From Anastatus disparis (lineage: Eukaryota > Arthropoda > Insecta > Hymenoptera > Eupelmidae): DNA of 64,000 bases. Where the stretch lies: NCBI GenBank assembly GCA_017163975.1, contig JAFFSR010000031.1, forward strand, positions 1,707,001 to 1,771,000. The letters run 5' to 3'. This document shows, one piece after another, positions 12,958 to 25,402 of the stretch; positions within the stretch are counted from its first letter, which is position 1; the number at the start of each line of letters is the position of its first letter. The translations under genes and the position numbers were made by a program. Under the pieces are notes generated by a model. The model had not been told where the DNA came from. It ran no database searches and saw only the letters and a program-made list of their open reading frames with translations.

Positions 12958-13717
12958 AATAATTATTACAATAGATTGTAGTTAAATAAAAATGTTTATT
13001 TTAATAATTATAGTTTTGGAATTTATTTTGATGAAAATGTTATTTGATTGACATTTACAGTATTATTTTAACTATTTTTGAAAAGTCACTTGTCATCAAT
13101 AAAAAAATATTAAATTTTCCAAATTAATAATCTATTAATATCAAGAATTTTCTAAAAATTATAATATTTATGATATGCAAACCTTACTTGTGATACATAC
13201 ACTTTGTAATATTTGTATCTCATTAAATTTTTATATTAGATGCAAAAAGGATTGTTAAGTAATTGCAAATAGTTATTTTTTTATTCCGAAATATTCGAAT
13301 TTAAAATTAACTAAAATGTTGTATTTTAATCTTATGATTTTTTCTATTTAAATTTCGTATTTCATATATATAAAATACATTTGTGAAGATATTTATATTA
13401 GAAATCAACACGAATTTCTTTTGAGCATGTTTCACTTATAAATTAATTTCATAATTCAAATCCATAGTCATATATTGAGGTCTGGAAATTATAGTTGTAA
13501 CTCAGTACCCAGTTCTCAGTTTATTTACATCAAATATCGTACTATCTTTGTTTTTCTAATCGCAGTAGAGTGAGAAATAGTCACTTGAAATAAATTATAC
13601 GCTTTTTTACTTTGAGCACATGTGTACATATATTTTTATATTATGTTTCATCAAATTATTTTCAATTTTATTCAGTACTCAAAATTCAATTAATTAATTC
13701 TTATTTACTTAAAATTA

Positions 13718-13783
13718 GTCATTTATACATAATAATATAATAAAAGAAAATTCAACTAAGCGACGTTAGGAGCGAAAAACTTC
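13718..13783 (+). repeat. Direct repeat, partner at about 14635-14700
   Basis: Both copies read TTATACATAATAATATAATA, then GAAAATTCAAC and AGCNACGTTAG in the same orientation, about 915 bp apart. They could be remnants of LTRs or a local duplication; I cannot decide. Confidence 0.55.
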
Positions 13784-14061
13784 AATATAATTAATACCTG
13801 TTAACGTAAAACCCAATAAATTGTGTAACGATTTTCAACAGTTGATAAATATAATGTAAATCATATAATATATATATCAATTTTAAATTTCTAATCATTA
13901 ATTTAAAACTCAAAAGTAACTATTTTAAAATGGAATATGGAAGATAAACATGTATCGTTTTAATCCTTGAATATCACGAATTTAAATATTTATTATTAGT
14001 AATTTTAAAGAGTTATATATTATATAAATAATTCTATATTTAATAATTTTCAATTTTAGTA

Positions 14062-14166
14062 ACAGGAAAAGCCGCACGAGAAGAGGTTAATAATTGCATT
14101 TTCTGCGAAATATTGCGCTTGAATCGAGTAGGTGAAAGATCAGTCTTAATACCAAAAAAAAAGCAG
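14062..14166 (+). other. Exon-like stretch, weak
   Basis: An open stretch between a TTTTAG acceptor and a CA|GTAAGC donor. It translates to about 34 residues with a CIFC pair and is somewhat richer in G+C than its flanks. There is no family match from memory and no partner exon. It could be chance or a TE remnant. Confidence 0.15.
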
Positions 14167-14855
14167 TAAGCATCGCAAATTTATGCTCTTACTTCATAAT
14201 ATAATAGTACCAACATTGGTCCCTAAAATTCAAGCTATAATACCAATTGGAATTATATCGTCACTCTTTTTTTAAGTACCTTAATACATAAATTAGATAT
14301 ACTTGATTTAGAACCTATTTTAACAATACTTCCTTTTCTCCGTGCAGTTGTTAGTTCTAGTAAACGTCAAATACTGTTTTCGATTATTTCATGGTTCGTG
14401 ATTGAAACACGTGATTAAAAAGAAAAAATTCCGATTATATTTTTTCATTGATTCAAATGCAATTTAGTAGAACAAATTCTTAATTCATCATGATATAATT
14501 TGTATTTAAACAATTTTTATGCACATTGTAACTTTAATTATTCTTTTTTATAAAAATATAAAAATTTAATTTAGTAGAAAACTACAATATCACAATTCAT
14601 AAGTTGTGTTGATTCTTTTTTATTTTAAAATTGGCTAATTTATACATAATAATATAATATATGAAAATTCAACCGAGCAACGTTAGAAGCGAGGTATTTT
14701 TTTGCTAGTTTAAATTAACTTAACTAATAGTAGTAGAGTGCCTAAGCTTTAAAGTTAAGTTTATGATTTTTTAATTAACTTTTTCTTACATTTAAATAAA
14801 AGTCAATCTTGTTTTAACTTTAATCCAGAATTACTGTAATGAGAATTTCCTTTAA

Positions 14856-15064
14856 GGTGATGTAATACGGTATATGTTGAATACATAGTTACCGACATTG
14901 CAGTTTCCTAAATTTTTAATCTTTATTAAAAAATTATTCGAAATATCTCTATATTATGCTTTTTATTAATTAAAATAGAAGGTTGTAATATAGAGATATT
15001 TTTAAAAAAGTTTGATTTAGAATAAAAAGTTTGGAAAACCGTAATGTCGATATTTTACATCCCC
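14856..15064. mobile_element. TTAA MITE, GGTGATGTAA / GGGGATGTAAAA ends
   Basis: Flanked by TTAA (14852-14855 and 15065-15068), 209 bp, with short imperfect inverted ends. A degraded relative is at 825-1040. Confidence 0.7.
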
Positions 15065-15170
15065 TTAAGCAACCTTCCTGAGATAAGGTCTCGTAATAAA
15101 TTATTAGCAACTTTTTTGTCGTAGGCAAACTTTATATAATAGAATAGCGTGAACAATTCTTTTTTTTATT

Positions 15171-17252
15171 ATGCAGATGGCGAACCGACATTTAAATTCA
15201 GAACCTCTTTGGGTTTTGGCCGATTTGTGTCGTCGGGACGTTTTTAGGGCGGCTGATGAGATCACCAACTTAGCTGATCAACTTTCAGCCGATCAGCTGT
15301 TTAAATATAGGCGTAGAGGAGTTAGCGTGGCTGGTTGTTTAGTTACCTTTAAGCACCGGGTTTTGAGATATGAGCTCAGGAGACATCTAGGTGAACGAAG
15401 CGCTGCTTGAAATGCACTAGTTGATGAAATCGCAGATGAGTTGCTACTAGGGTGTAATACGCTCCCCACAGACAATTCCACTACTATGTTGAACGAACAG
15501 CACGAGGCTCAGATGAATGTACAGGCGGACATTCATGCTATTGACGAGCCAGCACTGCCCACTGGTCAAACACTAGGAATGTATCGAGACCCGATAACTT
15601 TTAATAACTAAACAGCACAATCGCGTAGCAACCCATTCATCAATCCTGCGAGTGAGTCTGAAACTCGTGCGCCTCCCAGCGTTGGAAATGCTGACGGCCA
15701 ACCATTGACCACCCCTCAGGCCCAACTCACCAAATATCCTACTACTTCAAGAGCTGTAACGCGGCTAGATGCCACCCAATATTCAGAAGCGATGGATTTA
15801 ACATCAGCGGCCACTCAAGGAAGCGCGCAACCTACTATTATAACGCATACAAGTGAGAACGTTGTTACCACCAATACCACAAATGCTTGCCCCTCTTCAA
15901 TAGTCCCTTCGAGCCATTCGTATGGAGCAGCAAGCACCCTTCGTGCTAACCCGACCACAATCAACTACGGAGGACCTAGCTACGTACCAGGTCCCTATTC
16001 ATACCCTTATACTCATGTACCTTCTTATTTTTATCCGTGGAGTCAGATCCCTCATACTCATACCCCTCCTGGATATATGCCCTGATCGCCGCCTCTGATC
16101 CCACCGCCACCTATCCTTTCAGCTGTTCCAACACATCCTACGACTAGGCCAACGGTCTATAGGCCAAATAGCCCCCTTGATGTGAATTCAGCTCATGCTT
16201 TTTTGGAGCCTTTTCCTTCGAGCATAAACGCGTCATTGTTTCACTGAGAGAAACATACTAGCCAGATTTTTGCCAATTGGCATATTTCATTTAAAGGAGA
16301 TCGAAGAAAGGACCCTGAATCTTTTTTGACTAATTTGCAAGGGTGTAGAGCAGCCCATGGCCTCACTGTAGGTACAATTATTAGGGCGTTACCTGCAGTA
16401 CTGGATGAAGAGGCCTATCCATGGTTTCGTAGAGAAAATCAAGATTGGCGCACGTTTGAAGATCTAGTCGAAGCTTTTCGCTTACAGTTCTGCATGGAAG
16501 ACGTGCAAGAACATCTTAAAATCGAACTAGAGCGCAGAACGCAAGGCTCTCAAGAAGATGTTAGTACTTATCTATCAAAATTGAGAGACCTTATGGACCA
16601 AGTTCGTCAGCTTATGACATTAGATGAGCAATTGAATCGAGCCTACCGAAATCTGCATCCTAGTTACCGTCAACGAATTTACAGGGACCAGTTTAATAGT
16701 TTCACGGAATCGCAACACCTTAGCAAGAGAGAAAAAACCCGCAGAGCCCAAGATAAAGCTTACCAGCCCCCTCCAGCCCCTAATGAGTCGTTATTTCCTA
16801 CTGCAGCTTGTACAGGTATTAAGCAGTCTCGATTAAATAAAACTGCTCTCATTTCTCCTCTTGACTACACTGATGAGCAACAGCATCATGACCAAACTCC
16901 TGTGTTTGCTCCTGTCGCCAGTACCCATCAAGCACCTGTCATAAACCCTTCAGCTGTCACTCAACCACAGAGGAAACCGGAACGTAGCAGAATTCAGCAG
17001 AACCCCGCTTTAAAAAATCCCAACGCGGCTTTACTAATAAATCCGGAGCTACTAATAATAATCGAGTCATGTCTTCTAACGACCAATCGCGTACTCGGCC
17101 AAAATAGTGCAAAGTTTTCCTTAAATGAAAACCCGACCCCGATAGTTGAAGATTTTTGGCGAAAACAAAACCGTGTTTTAGGTGCGGAAAATTGGGCCAT
17201 TGGTTGCGCGAATGTACTCAACCTTTTAAATGTTATGGTTGTGGACAACTAA
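15171..17252 (+). pseudogene. gag: Gypsy gag polyprotein
   Basis: One frame carries the whole protein from ATG 15171. It is broken by in-frame stops at 15408 (TGA), 15609 (TAA), 16083 (TGA) and about 16244 (TGA). The N-terminal half is Thr/Pro/Ser-rich, with many PP and Y residues near 15960-16085. The capsid-like half (from about 16280) contains FKGDRRKDPESFL, a WFRRENQDWRTFEDL block and a YLSKLRDLMDQVR block, typical of Gypsy retrotransposon capsid regions. The frame is lost near 17060; the nucleocapsid continues in another frame. Confidence 0.75.
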
Positions 17253-17287
17253 ATATTCACATTAAAGAGTGCAAACGGTGTAATCTA
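17162..17287 (+). pseudogene. Gag nucleocapsid, two zinc knuckles plus CxxC
   Basis: In the frame shifted relative to the capsid: a canonical knuckle [14 protein letters not shown] (CX2CX4HX4C), five residues, then [14 protein letters not shown], where position 9 is Ile instead of His, then an immediate CKRC. This is the RNA-binding nucleocapsid part. The atypical second knuckle is shared with the Pol tail module at 26333-26446. Confidence 0.8.
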
Positions 17288-17499
17288 GTGGGAAACGAAC
17301 TACAAAGGGAACATTAAAAGTCGCTGTTTCTTCCGATGAAGCGCGTCAGACTCGACCGATTCCAAGTAGGCAATTTAATCCGTCTACATGCTCAAACAAC
17401 CCCAACATCATAGAGCGAAACATAGTTCAGCCATTAGAAGTGGATCATTAGTTAGAAGAGAGCAATACGGCAGGCAGCCATTACACCGTCGAAGAATCG

Positions 17500-18177
17500 A
17501 TGAATTTGAAGAGCGAGCAAGTAAAAATCGAGCAGAGCAAACGAGCAGTACGTTCTAGTGAGAACATAGATAGCAAAATAGCGCAAACTGGGACAAATAA
17601 CCCATGTTCTAATAATGATAATAATCAATCACGCCCATCTAACCCTTCTAGCAACTTAAAATATTCCCCTTTAGCAATGAGCAATGTAGCAGTCCCCAAA
17701 TCCGTATCATTGATACAACAAAACATCAATATCACGGGAGAACCACGACAATTTTTAGTCTTAAACCTCAATGGACGTAAAATAAAGGGCTTGTTGGATA
17801 GTGGTTCTGTGCATTCGTGTTTGGGCATGAATGTAGCATCAGAATGGAAAGATAAAAGTACACCTCAGTCTAACTTTGTGAGTGTTGCTGATGGTACTTC
17901 AGTTAATATAGATGGGCTGCTGCAGGTCACAGTAACGATAGATGACGATACACAGACCATACCCTTTAGAGTTGCAGAAAATATACTTTACTAATGCATT
18001 TTAGGTATCGATTTTATGCGTTTAATGAAAATTAGCATCGATTATGAGCACGATACCTGGTGCACCTCTAAAAAGATTCCTCATCACTTTTATCCTTATA
18101 GCACCGACCCTTCCAGCTATGCTGCGCTAGCTACCCTTGGAGGCTTAGTACGAGCCACTGAAGCAGAGAAAAATTAA
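17500..18177 (+). pseudogene. Gypsy aspartic protease
   Basis: The active-site triplet lies in GLLDSGSVHSC, and the C-terminal ILGIDFM motif follows about 75 residues later, as in retroviral-type proteases. A TAA at 17992-17994 separates the two motifs and a second at 18175-18177 ends the frame just before the RT segment. It would cleave the polyprotein in an intact element. Confidence 0.8.
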
Positions 18178-19998
18178 ATGAACCTTGTGTTAAATAACTT
18201 AATACCACCTACGCCTGAGGTTCTAGGGGTCACCAATTTAGCTACATACAAGATTGATGTTCAAGGACATCACCCTATTCGACAGAAAACTAGGAGATAC
18301 TCACCGCAAATGCTGAAAGTTGCCCAAGAAGAAGTTGACCAAATGTTAAAAGAAGGTATCATAGAACCTTCAACTGGTCCTTGGAGTAGCTGCCCCGTTT
18401 TAGCCCCTAAACCAAATGGAAAATGTAGGTTTTGCATTGATTATAGGCAAGTAAATGACGTCACAAAGAAGTTCGCCTATCCTATGAAAAATATGGATGA
18501 TAATCTTGATAAATTGAGGTGTGCTAAATATATTTCCAAATTAGATTTAAGTCAAGCTCACCACCTAATAACCATGGATCCTGATAGCAAAGAGATCACC
18601 GCCTTTGCAGTCCCCGGCAGAGGCCTATTTCAATTTAATCGTATCCCTTACGGCCTGACCAACGCTCCCGGTTCCTTCCAGAAAATCATGGATAATTTAA
18701 TTAAACCTAGCTGTGAACCGTACGTATTTTCCTATTTAGATGACGTCATTATAGCAACAACCACTTTTAGCGAGCTCTTACAATGGTTAAGCAAAGTATT
18801 ATTGGCCCTAAAGACAGCAAACCTGCAAATCAATAGAGAGAAGTCAGAGTTCTGTTGCTCAGAAGTAAGATATCTTGGATATATTGTAAATGAAAATGGT
18901 CTACGAACCAATGAAGAGAAAATTCGCCCTATTTTAGTATATCCTGCGCCAACCAATTTTAAACAATTACGAAGATTTTTAGGAATGCTTAGTTGGTATG
19001 CACGTTTCATTCCCAATTCAGCTAAAATAAAAATTCCATTAACTTGTTTAACGATAAAGACAACTCGATGGCGTTGGCATGAAGAGCAAGAATTAGCGTT
19101 TCAGCAACTTAAACAAGCACTCACTGAAGCACCCGTTTTAGCAGGTCCCAATTTTGATTATCCCTTTATTCTACAAACGGATGCAAGTAATTTCGCCATT
19201 GCAGGAGTATTAATTCAAGATATCGATGGAGAAGAACACCCCATTTACTATATAAGTAGAACCTTAAATCGCACAAAACGTAATTATACAGTATCAGAAA
19301 AAGAGTGCTTAGCAGTTATTTGGGCAGCAGAACGACTCAGGGCATATCATGAAGGGACCCCATCAAATGTAATTACTGACCACCATAGCCTTCTATGGCT
19401 GAAAAATCTAAAAGATGCAAGGGGTAGATTAGCTAGGTGGCATACGCGACTTCAGCAATTTGATATTAAACTAACTCATCGACGAGGAAGCCAACTTAAA
19501 GTCCCTGATGCTTTTTCACGAGCTCAAGAAAACCTTATTGATTTAGCCGCTTTAGCAAATCTTGATACCGATGATACCTGGTACAAACGAAGAAAAGAAA
19601 TGGTGCAGCAATACCCCACTAAATACCCCGATTTTAGAATAGAAAATGAACTACTTTATTTCCATCACCCAAATGATAATGTAGACCCTATTATCCCCGA
19701 CTTAAATGCCTGGAAATCAGTTCGCCCTTTTGCTGATCGTGAAAAAGCCCTTTTTGAAGCTCATAACACTCCTCAAGCAGGCTATATGGAAATGGAGAAA
19801 ACCTTCGCTCGTTTAGCTACTCATTATTACCGGCCAGGATATTACCACGACAGTTGTCAATATATAAGAGCGTGCCAAGAGTGTCAAACAATCTCAACAG
19901 GCTCCAGCCGGTCTAATGGGAGAAAGATATATTCAAGGCCCATGGACGGTAGTCTCAGCAGATATAAATGGCCCAAAGCCACCTTCGAGAGCCGTTAA
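18178..19998 (+). pseudogene. pol: Gypsy reverse transcriptase, RNase H and integrase N-terminus
   Basis: Intact frame of about 606 codons. RT: IRQKTRRYSP, then GIIEPSTGPWSS, FCIDYRQVND, KLDLSQAHH, and the catalytic SYLDDVIIA (YxDD type). RNase H: LQTDASNFAIAGVL followed by EKECLAVIW and ITDHHSLLWL. Integrase zinc domain: H..H in EAHNTPQAGYME..THYYRPGYYH, with CQYIRACQECQ. The frame shifts at about 19910 and the integrase core continues in the next frame. This is the best-preserved coding block of the element. Confidence 0.9.
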
Positions 19999-20617
19999 TA
20001 AATATATTATAGTGTTTGAAGATCTCTTTACTCGATATGTAGAATTAAAACCCCTTCGTAAAAACATGATTCCAGCATTAGAGGAACTTATCATTAATAG
20101 ATGGGGCTGTCCACAATGTCTAATAACTGATAACGGATTAGAATTTGCAAATCAGGTTGTAGATGAGCGTTTAGAAAAGTATGGCATTAAACATTCTACT
20201 ACTTCTCCTTATCACGCGCAATCAAACCCGGTAGAGCGAATCAATCGTAACCTAAAACCTATGATTAATAGTTTTATGGAGCAAGACAATCGTGATTGGG
20301 ACAAACACCTAGGAGAATATAGCTTTGCATTAAATACTATGGTACATTCATCAACAAAATTCACTCCAGCCTTCCTTAATATGGGTTGCAATCCTATTCC
20401 TACAATCCTATTCCGTAAATCCATTGAAAATCCTACACCGATTCGGCAAGGTAATATAGAAGAATGGGCAGACAGAGCAAAGAGATTACCTGCTATACAT
20501 GATCTCGTTAAGAGATATGCAGACAATGCAACGGCTCGTCAAGCTAAATATTATAATAAGAATCGACGGCATGTAACGTTTGAACCAGGAGATCTCGTAA
20601 GTCGTAAGAATCATGCA
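19916..20617 (+). pseudogene. Gypsy integrase catalytic core
   Basis: The D,D,E residues are visible in VSADINGP, ITDNGLEF and NPVERINRN. After the core, the segment YYNKNRRHVTFEPGDLV leads into the C-terminal domain. It is cut by transposon C at 20620; the frame resumes without loss at 25403. It joins the preceding RT block only by a frameshift. Confidence 0.88.
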
Positions 20618-20620
20618 TTA
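20618..20620 (+). repeat. Target duplication TTA, left
   Basis: TTA here and at 25400-25402 flank transposon C. With one copy removed, the integrase reading frame is continuous. Confidence 0.85.
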
Positions 20621-20659
20621 CACAGGCCGACAAAAAAATTTACCAGGAACCAGAGTATA

Positions 20660-20855
20660 CTATTCCATAGTATATTACACACCAAGGGAGGTAAAGTACT
20701 GGCGAGTCCATAGCACATATATGTGCTATGGGCTCGCCATTTTACCTCCCGTGGTGTGTATACTATTTTTCGCCATACCCGGGCCGAAAATACAACTTTT
20801 GTTTTTTGGTGCCGGGACGAAAGTTGTACTTTCGGGCAGGGTATGGCGAAAAAGG
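20660..20855. mobile_element. Double-hairpin insertion in the left TIR of transposon C
   Basis: Absent from the right arm at the same point. Hairpin one pairs GGGAGGTAAA..CTGGCGAG with CTCGCCATTTTACCTCCC around the palindrome GCACATATATGTGC. Hairpin two pairs TTTTCGCCATACCC with GGGTATGGCGAAAA. No coding capacity. Confidence 0.75.
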
Positions 20856-21505
20856 TTTTTGACTCGCTGAATTCAAATCTGACATCAAAAATGCTCATCT
20901 GGCTCAGGTTTCCGAGATATCCTAACCAAAAAGTGCTAAATACTCTATTTCAGCCCATATTTAAAGTCTTGCAGCATAAAGGATTTTTTTTCTCGGAAAA
21001 CTATTGAAAATTTCTTGAAGTATAGGTCTTGATCTTTCAAATGCTGTTGAGTTTGATCAGATATCTTTTTTTTTGAGCGGAGTATGTTATTTTGAAAATT
21101 TCAAATTATATGAATTTTGTAATAACCCTTTATATTGATATTTTAGACTTATGAATGATTGATCTTTGAAACTGAAGATAGTGCAACTAGAAATATTTCT
21201 GAATATCATAGACCGCACTTGGGGAGTCCTATACCCTCAGATTCATAACCTCAAAACCTTGTAACTCGCAAACTTAGTGAGCGAAACTTTTGTACGCCTT
21301 TGAACTTTGCATTAGAAGACGGTTCAGAGAGGAACAGCCTTCACGTTGATTCTTTATGTCACCAGAGCTCCATAACCTCGAATAAACATTACCTCAAAAC
21401 CCTATTATAGCAGAACGCAGTAGACTAGAAACTTATGCGTGATCAGTTTCTGGAATTGAAAATGTTTCAGTCTGAAACGCTTCACAGTGCCACAAACCTT
21501 GATTT

Positions 21506-22520
21506 TTACTCTATTGAATATCGAAGAAGATATTTCGTAAGCTTTTGAACTATAACTCAACTAGGACCTCATTAAGTTATAGCCACATAAGGTTGGAACT
21601 TCATTTCCAAAAAATTCAGTAAGTAAGATGTGAAATCTATTCTCTTCTTCTCGTTATGTAATGATGATGTTCTGATATCACAGTGTATGAGGTCAAGAGG
21701 CGTTTCTTGCGGTAACAATTTCAGTTCTAATGAATTGTCTTTCTTAATTTTGTGTGGGGTTCTGAATAACGTCTCCCATTTGATATAGGTAAGAATTGGA
21801 TGAAATAATAAAATTTAATTAAGCTGTTCAAGTTTAAATCTGTAAAAGCATTGGTGGGTATAACTGTTATTGTTCATCCCATTCAAAAGTATGGGATTCA
21901 TTTGGTGAAAATCCAAGGAAGTTTGATCTTATTTTCGATAAATATTTTAGAGTAATGTATTTTTGAATGTACGTCTCTAACAAGTTTTGCTCTTCGTTTT
22001 TTCACATTGTCATTCCTCATTTCTCTCTTTTTACTACCATTTTTGTATATAGGATAATAGTGTATAGGAAATAGTTTAGTTTTTTCTACCCGCTTGACTT
22101 TGTATCACTGAAAATCGTCTTCGTCGGACATAATTTATTCATCCTGGATAAGGTATTATAGTCTCATAAACTTTGTTATGAAGCTTCTAGCGTTTGAAGC
22201 TAATCACTAAATTAATAAGTGTATAAATAGATGAGCAATCAAGGAAAGTGCTGATTAACTTCTGAATCAATAACTGAATTTCAGATTTGATAATAACTAA
22301 ATTGCCAATCAATTACTAGTCGAATTCAAAATTACAAATATAGAAAACATTACATTTATATTGGATGTAAATAGTGAAATCACATCTTACATTTGATTGA
22401 AATTATATTACATTTTCTATTAGAATTGATTTTGAAATTAAACAATACAATTTGTTCACATATGTCAATATAATATCCTACTACCATTCTTATATTATCT
22501 CCTATCAATATTCAATCAAG
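21506..22520 (+). other. Noncoding 5' part of transposon C
   Basis: Between the left TIR and the transposase ATG. It probably contains the transposase promoter; I cannot point to a specific site. Confidence 0.4.
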
Positions 22521-24213
22521 ATGTCTTCAAGAGCTCCTTGCATAACTAAAAAGGATAAGTTTTGTTACGTTTGTGGGAATTTTGAGACAGAAAGTAATCG
22601 TAGATATATCAACGATACTATTAAGAATAGTTATTTAAAATGTTATAAAATATCTATGACAAATTTAGACAAATCGTGGGTACTCACATCGATTTGTGCT
22701 TCTTGTCGAAACACATTAAATAGATGGGATAACATAAAAAACGAAGTCATCATTCAACCAATCATTTGGCGTGAGCCGTTAAATCATCATCAAGACTGTT
22801 ATTTCTGCGCGTACGATATAACGGGTTTGAATAAACGGAAAGGAAAAAATACTGTTCATCCCATCGTAGACAGTGTAACACCACCCAAGAAAGATAAAAT
22901 AGAAAGATCAGGAAAAATAGTATCTGGTACGCATGATGCCGAAGAAATGGATGCTGTCGAAACTGAGCAGAGTACTGACTATGAGGATTCTTCCGATGAT
23001 ACAATTCCTATACTTTATAACCAAGGTGACTTAGATGATCTCGTTCGAGACCTTGATCTCCCCAAAGAGTGCAGCAGAGCTACTAGCTTCCAGGTTGAAA
23101 GAAAGAAATTTGCTATTGCCTGGTACGAAAATTACTGTATATAGAAAAAGAGAGAAACAGATTGTGCAATATTTCACTAATAAAGATTCTATTGTATACT
23201 GTCATGACATTGAGGGACTCGTAAATATATATAAAAAAGGCTTATACAATCCAGATGACTGGCGGCTCTTTATAGATTCTTCCACAGAGAGTCTCAAAGC
23301 AGTTTTGCTTCATAATGGAAATACATATGCGGCAATTCCAATTGCACATTCTATTACATTAAAAGAATCATATGAAAATTTAAAATTTCTTCTGGAGAAA
23401 ATGAATTATAATTCTCATGAAAGGTTAATTTGTGGCGATTTTAAAATAATTAATCTTTTACTTGGATTACAAAGTGAAAATATTAAATATCCTTGCTTCA
23501 TGTGCCTTTGGGATAGTCGTGATCGAAATCAACATTGGGTAAAAAAGGTGTGGAAAGGAAGATCAAATTGGAAAATTGGCTCGGAAAACGTTATGCATGA
23601 AAGTCTTTTTGATACAGAAAAAATCTTATTACCTCCTCTTCACATCAAATTGGGACTAATGAAACAATATGTGAAGGCTCTAAATACTGAGGGAGATTGT
23701 TTTAAATATCTTAGATCCAAATTTCTTCATTTATCTGATGCTAAAATTAAAGAAGGGGTTTTTACTGGCCCAGACATTAGATAATTGATAAAAGATAATA
23801 ATTTTATTAAAACTATGACAAGGACTGAAAAAAAGGGTTGGTTGAGTTTCAAGGATGTTACGGAAAACTTTTTAGGAAACTATCGAGATCAGGAATACAA
23901 AACTATGGTATCGAAAATGTTAACTAATTTCAAAGAATTGGGTTGCTTGATGAGCATGAAACTACATTTCTTATTTTCTCATTTAGATTACTTTCCGGAG
24001 AATGTTGGTGCATTTAGTGAAGAAATGGGTGAGCGCTTTCATCAAGACTTGAAGAAAAAGGAACGTCATTACCAAGGTGAAAACACTGTCCACATGATGG
24101 CAGACTATACCTGGCCTCTGCTCAGACATGACAATTCATTTAACCATAGACGTAAGACTCTCAAGCGTTCGTTTGAATTAAGCCCAGAACGATTCTATAA
24201 GAAAAAAAAGTAG
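22521..24213 (+). pseudogene. Transposase of transposon C, one frameshift and one nonsense codon
   Basis: It starts at ATG 22521 (the open frame upstream lacks an ATG). The N-terminus is Cys-rich (CYVCGNF, CASCRN, DCYFCAYD), probably zinc-binding, then an acidic linker (DYEDSSDDT). A one-base frameshift occurs near 23060-23070, where one frame reads DLPK and the next PKSAAELLASRL. A core of about 250 residues follows, with WRLFIDSSTESL, ICGDFKIINLLLG, PCFMCLWDSRDR and LPPLHIKLGLMKQ. A TAA at 23782-23784 interrupts GPDIR and the frame then continues unchanged (LSFKDVTENFLGN, SEEMGERFHQDLKKKERHYQG). This resembles a protein family that is widespread and unnamed in arthropod genomes; its role as a transposase is inferred from position between the TIRs. 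Confidence 0.8.
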
Positions 24214-24689
24214 TTTAAAGTTGAATTTCAAAGACGATGGCAAGTATTGAATAAATTCGCAAATGTGAGGGAACTGAAGAATAATTATGAACATTAAGAA
24301 AAAAGAAAAAAAATACAAAAAAAAAATTTTATTAAAAAAATATAAAAAAAATTTTTTTAATTAAAAAATACAAAAAAAATTACAAAAATTAAAAAATACA
24401 AAAGAAATGGAGTCAATACCGCCACGTCCTCGTTTCGTGACTCTGGGTTCGGCTAAGTGCGGTAATAACAAGAGCTTATCAATCCTTTGTTTGGGGAGCT
24501 GAAGCCTACTCTCGAAGGAGTTGAGGTCTTTTTGATTGATTTGAAGAGTTCATGGGTTGAGGTATAGGGTTTTTACAGATTCTTCTAGTCTTGGAGATCT
24601 TTCGTTTATGAGTTTCTTATTTTCTGGATCTTAGTTTTATGATGCTTTCATAGTTTTTGAGCTTAAACGGCTTATTAAAATTATATTAT
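24214..24689 (+). other. Noncoding 3' part of transposon C
   Basis: Starts with A-rich tracts (24297-24400), then unique sequence up to the right TIR. No ORF seen. Confidence 0.45.
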
Positions 24690-25399
24690 TTCAAGGTTTG
24701 TAACATTGTAAAGCGTTTAAGGCTGAAACATCTTCAATTCCGGAAACTGATCACGCACAAGTTTCTAGTCCACTGCGTTTTGCAATAATGGGGTTTTGAG
24801 GTTATGGTTATTCGAGGTTATGGAGCTCTGGTGACATAAAGAATCAACGTGAAGGCTGTTCCTCTCTGAACCGTCTTCCAATGCAAAGTTCAAAGGCGTA
24901 CAAAAGTTTCGCTCACTAAGTTTGCGAGTTACAAGGTTTTGAGGTTATGAATCTGAGGGTATAGGACTCCCCAAGTGCGGTCTATGATATTCAGAAATAT
25001 TTCTAGTTGCACTATCTTCAGTTTCAAAGATCAATCATTCATAAGTCTAAAATATCAATATAAAGGGTTATTACAAAATTCATATAATTTGAAATTTTCA
25101 AAATAACATACTCCGTCCAAAAAAAAAGATATCTGACCAAACTCAACAGCATTTGAAAGATCAAGACCTATACTTCAAGAAACTTTCAATAGTTTTCCGA
25201 GAAAAAAAATCCTTTATGCTGCAAGACTTTAAATATGGGCTGAAATAGCGTTTTTAGCCCTTTTAGACTAGAATATCTCGGAAACCTGGGCCAAATGAGC
25301 ATTTCTGAGGCCAGATTTGAATTCAGCGAGTCAAAAACCTTCGGAACAGTATACTCCAATTTCTGGTAAAATGTTTTCACCAAATTTTGTCAGCCTGTG
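24690..25399 (-). repeat. Right TIR of transposon C
   Basis: Inverted match to 20621-21505, without the double hairpin; ends at CAGCCTGTG before the TTA duplication. Confidence 0.85.
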
Positions 25400-25402
25400 T
25401 TA

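Larger units (their letters stand above)
12958..14855. other. AT-rich noncoding with scattered old repeats
   Basis: 13480-13620 is a degraded arm of the palindrome seen at 5729-5862 (shared AACTCAGTA..CAGTTCTCA block). Two direct repeats lie at about 13718-13783 and 14635-14700. A weak exon-like stretch is at 14062-14166. Otherwise no feature. Confidence 0.5.
20621..25399 (+). mobile_element. DNA transposon C, long TIRs, TTA duplication
   Basis: 4779 bp, beginning CACAGGCCGACAAAA; the inverted right end begins CACAGGCTGACAAAA. The TIRs match over about 700 bp (to about 21505 on the left and from about 24690 on the right). The left arm is enlarged by a roughly 190-bp double hairpin at 20660-20855. 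It carries one broken transposase on the plus strand. The insertion sits inside the Gypsy integrase and its 3-bp TTA duplication is exact. I do not assign a superfamily. Confidence 0.9.

Noticed and set aside
14062..14166. Host gene exon with CIFC motif
   Set aside because: Splice-like borders exist but there is no neighbouring exon or conserved domain; listed only with very low confidence.
12960..15170. 5' LTR of the Gypsy element
   Set aside because: Nothing upstream of gag matches the sequence after TGTAACAAGG at 27367.
20212..20526. Minus-strand open frame over the integrase
   Set aside because: Shadow of the integrase core on the plus strand, which has the D,D,E motifs.
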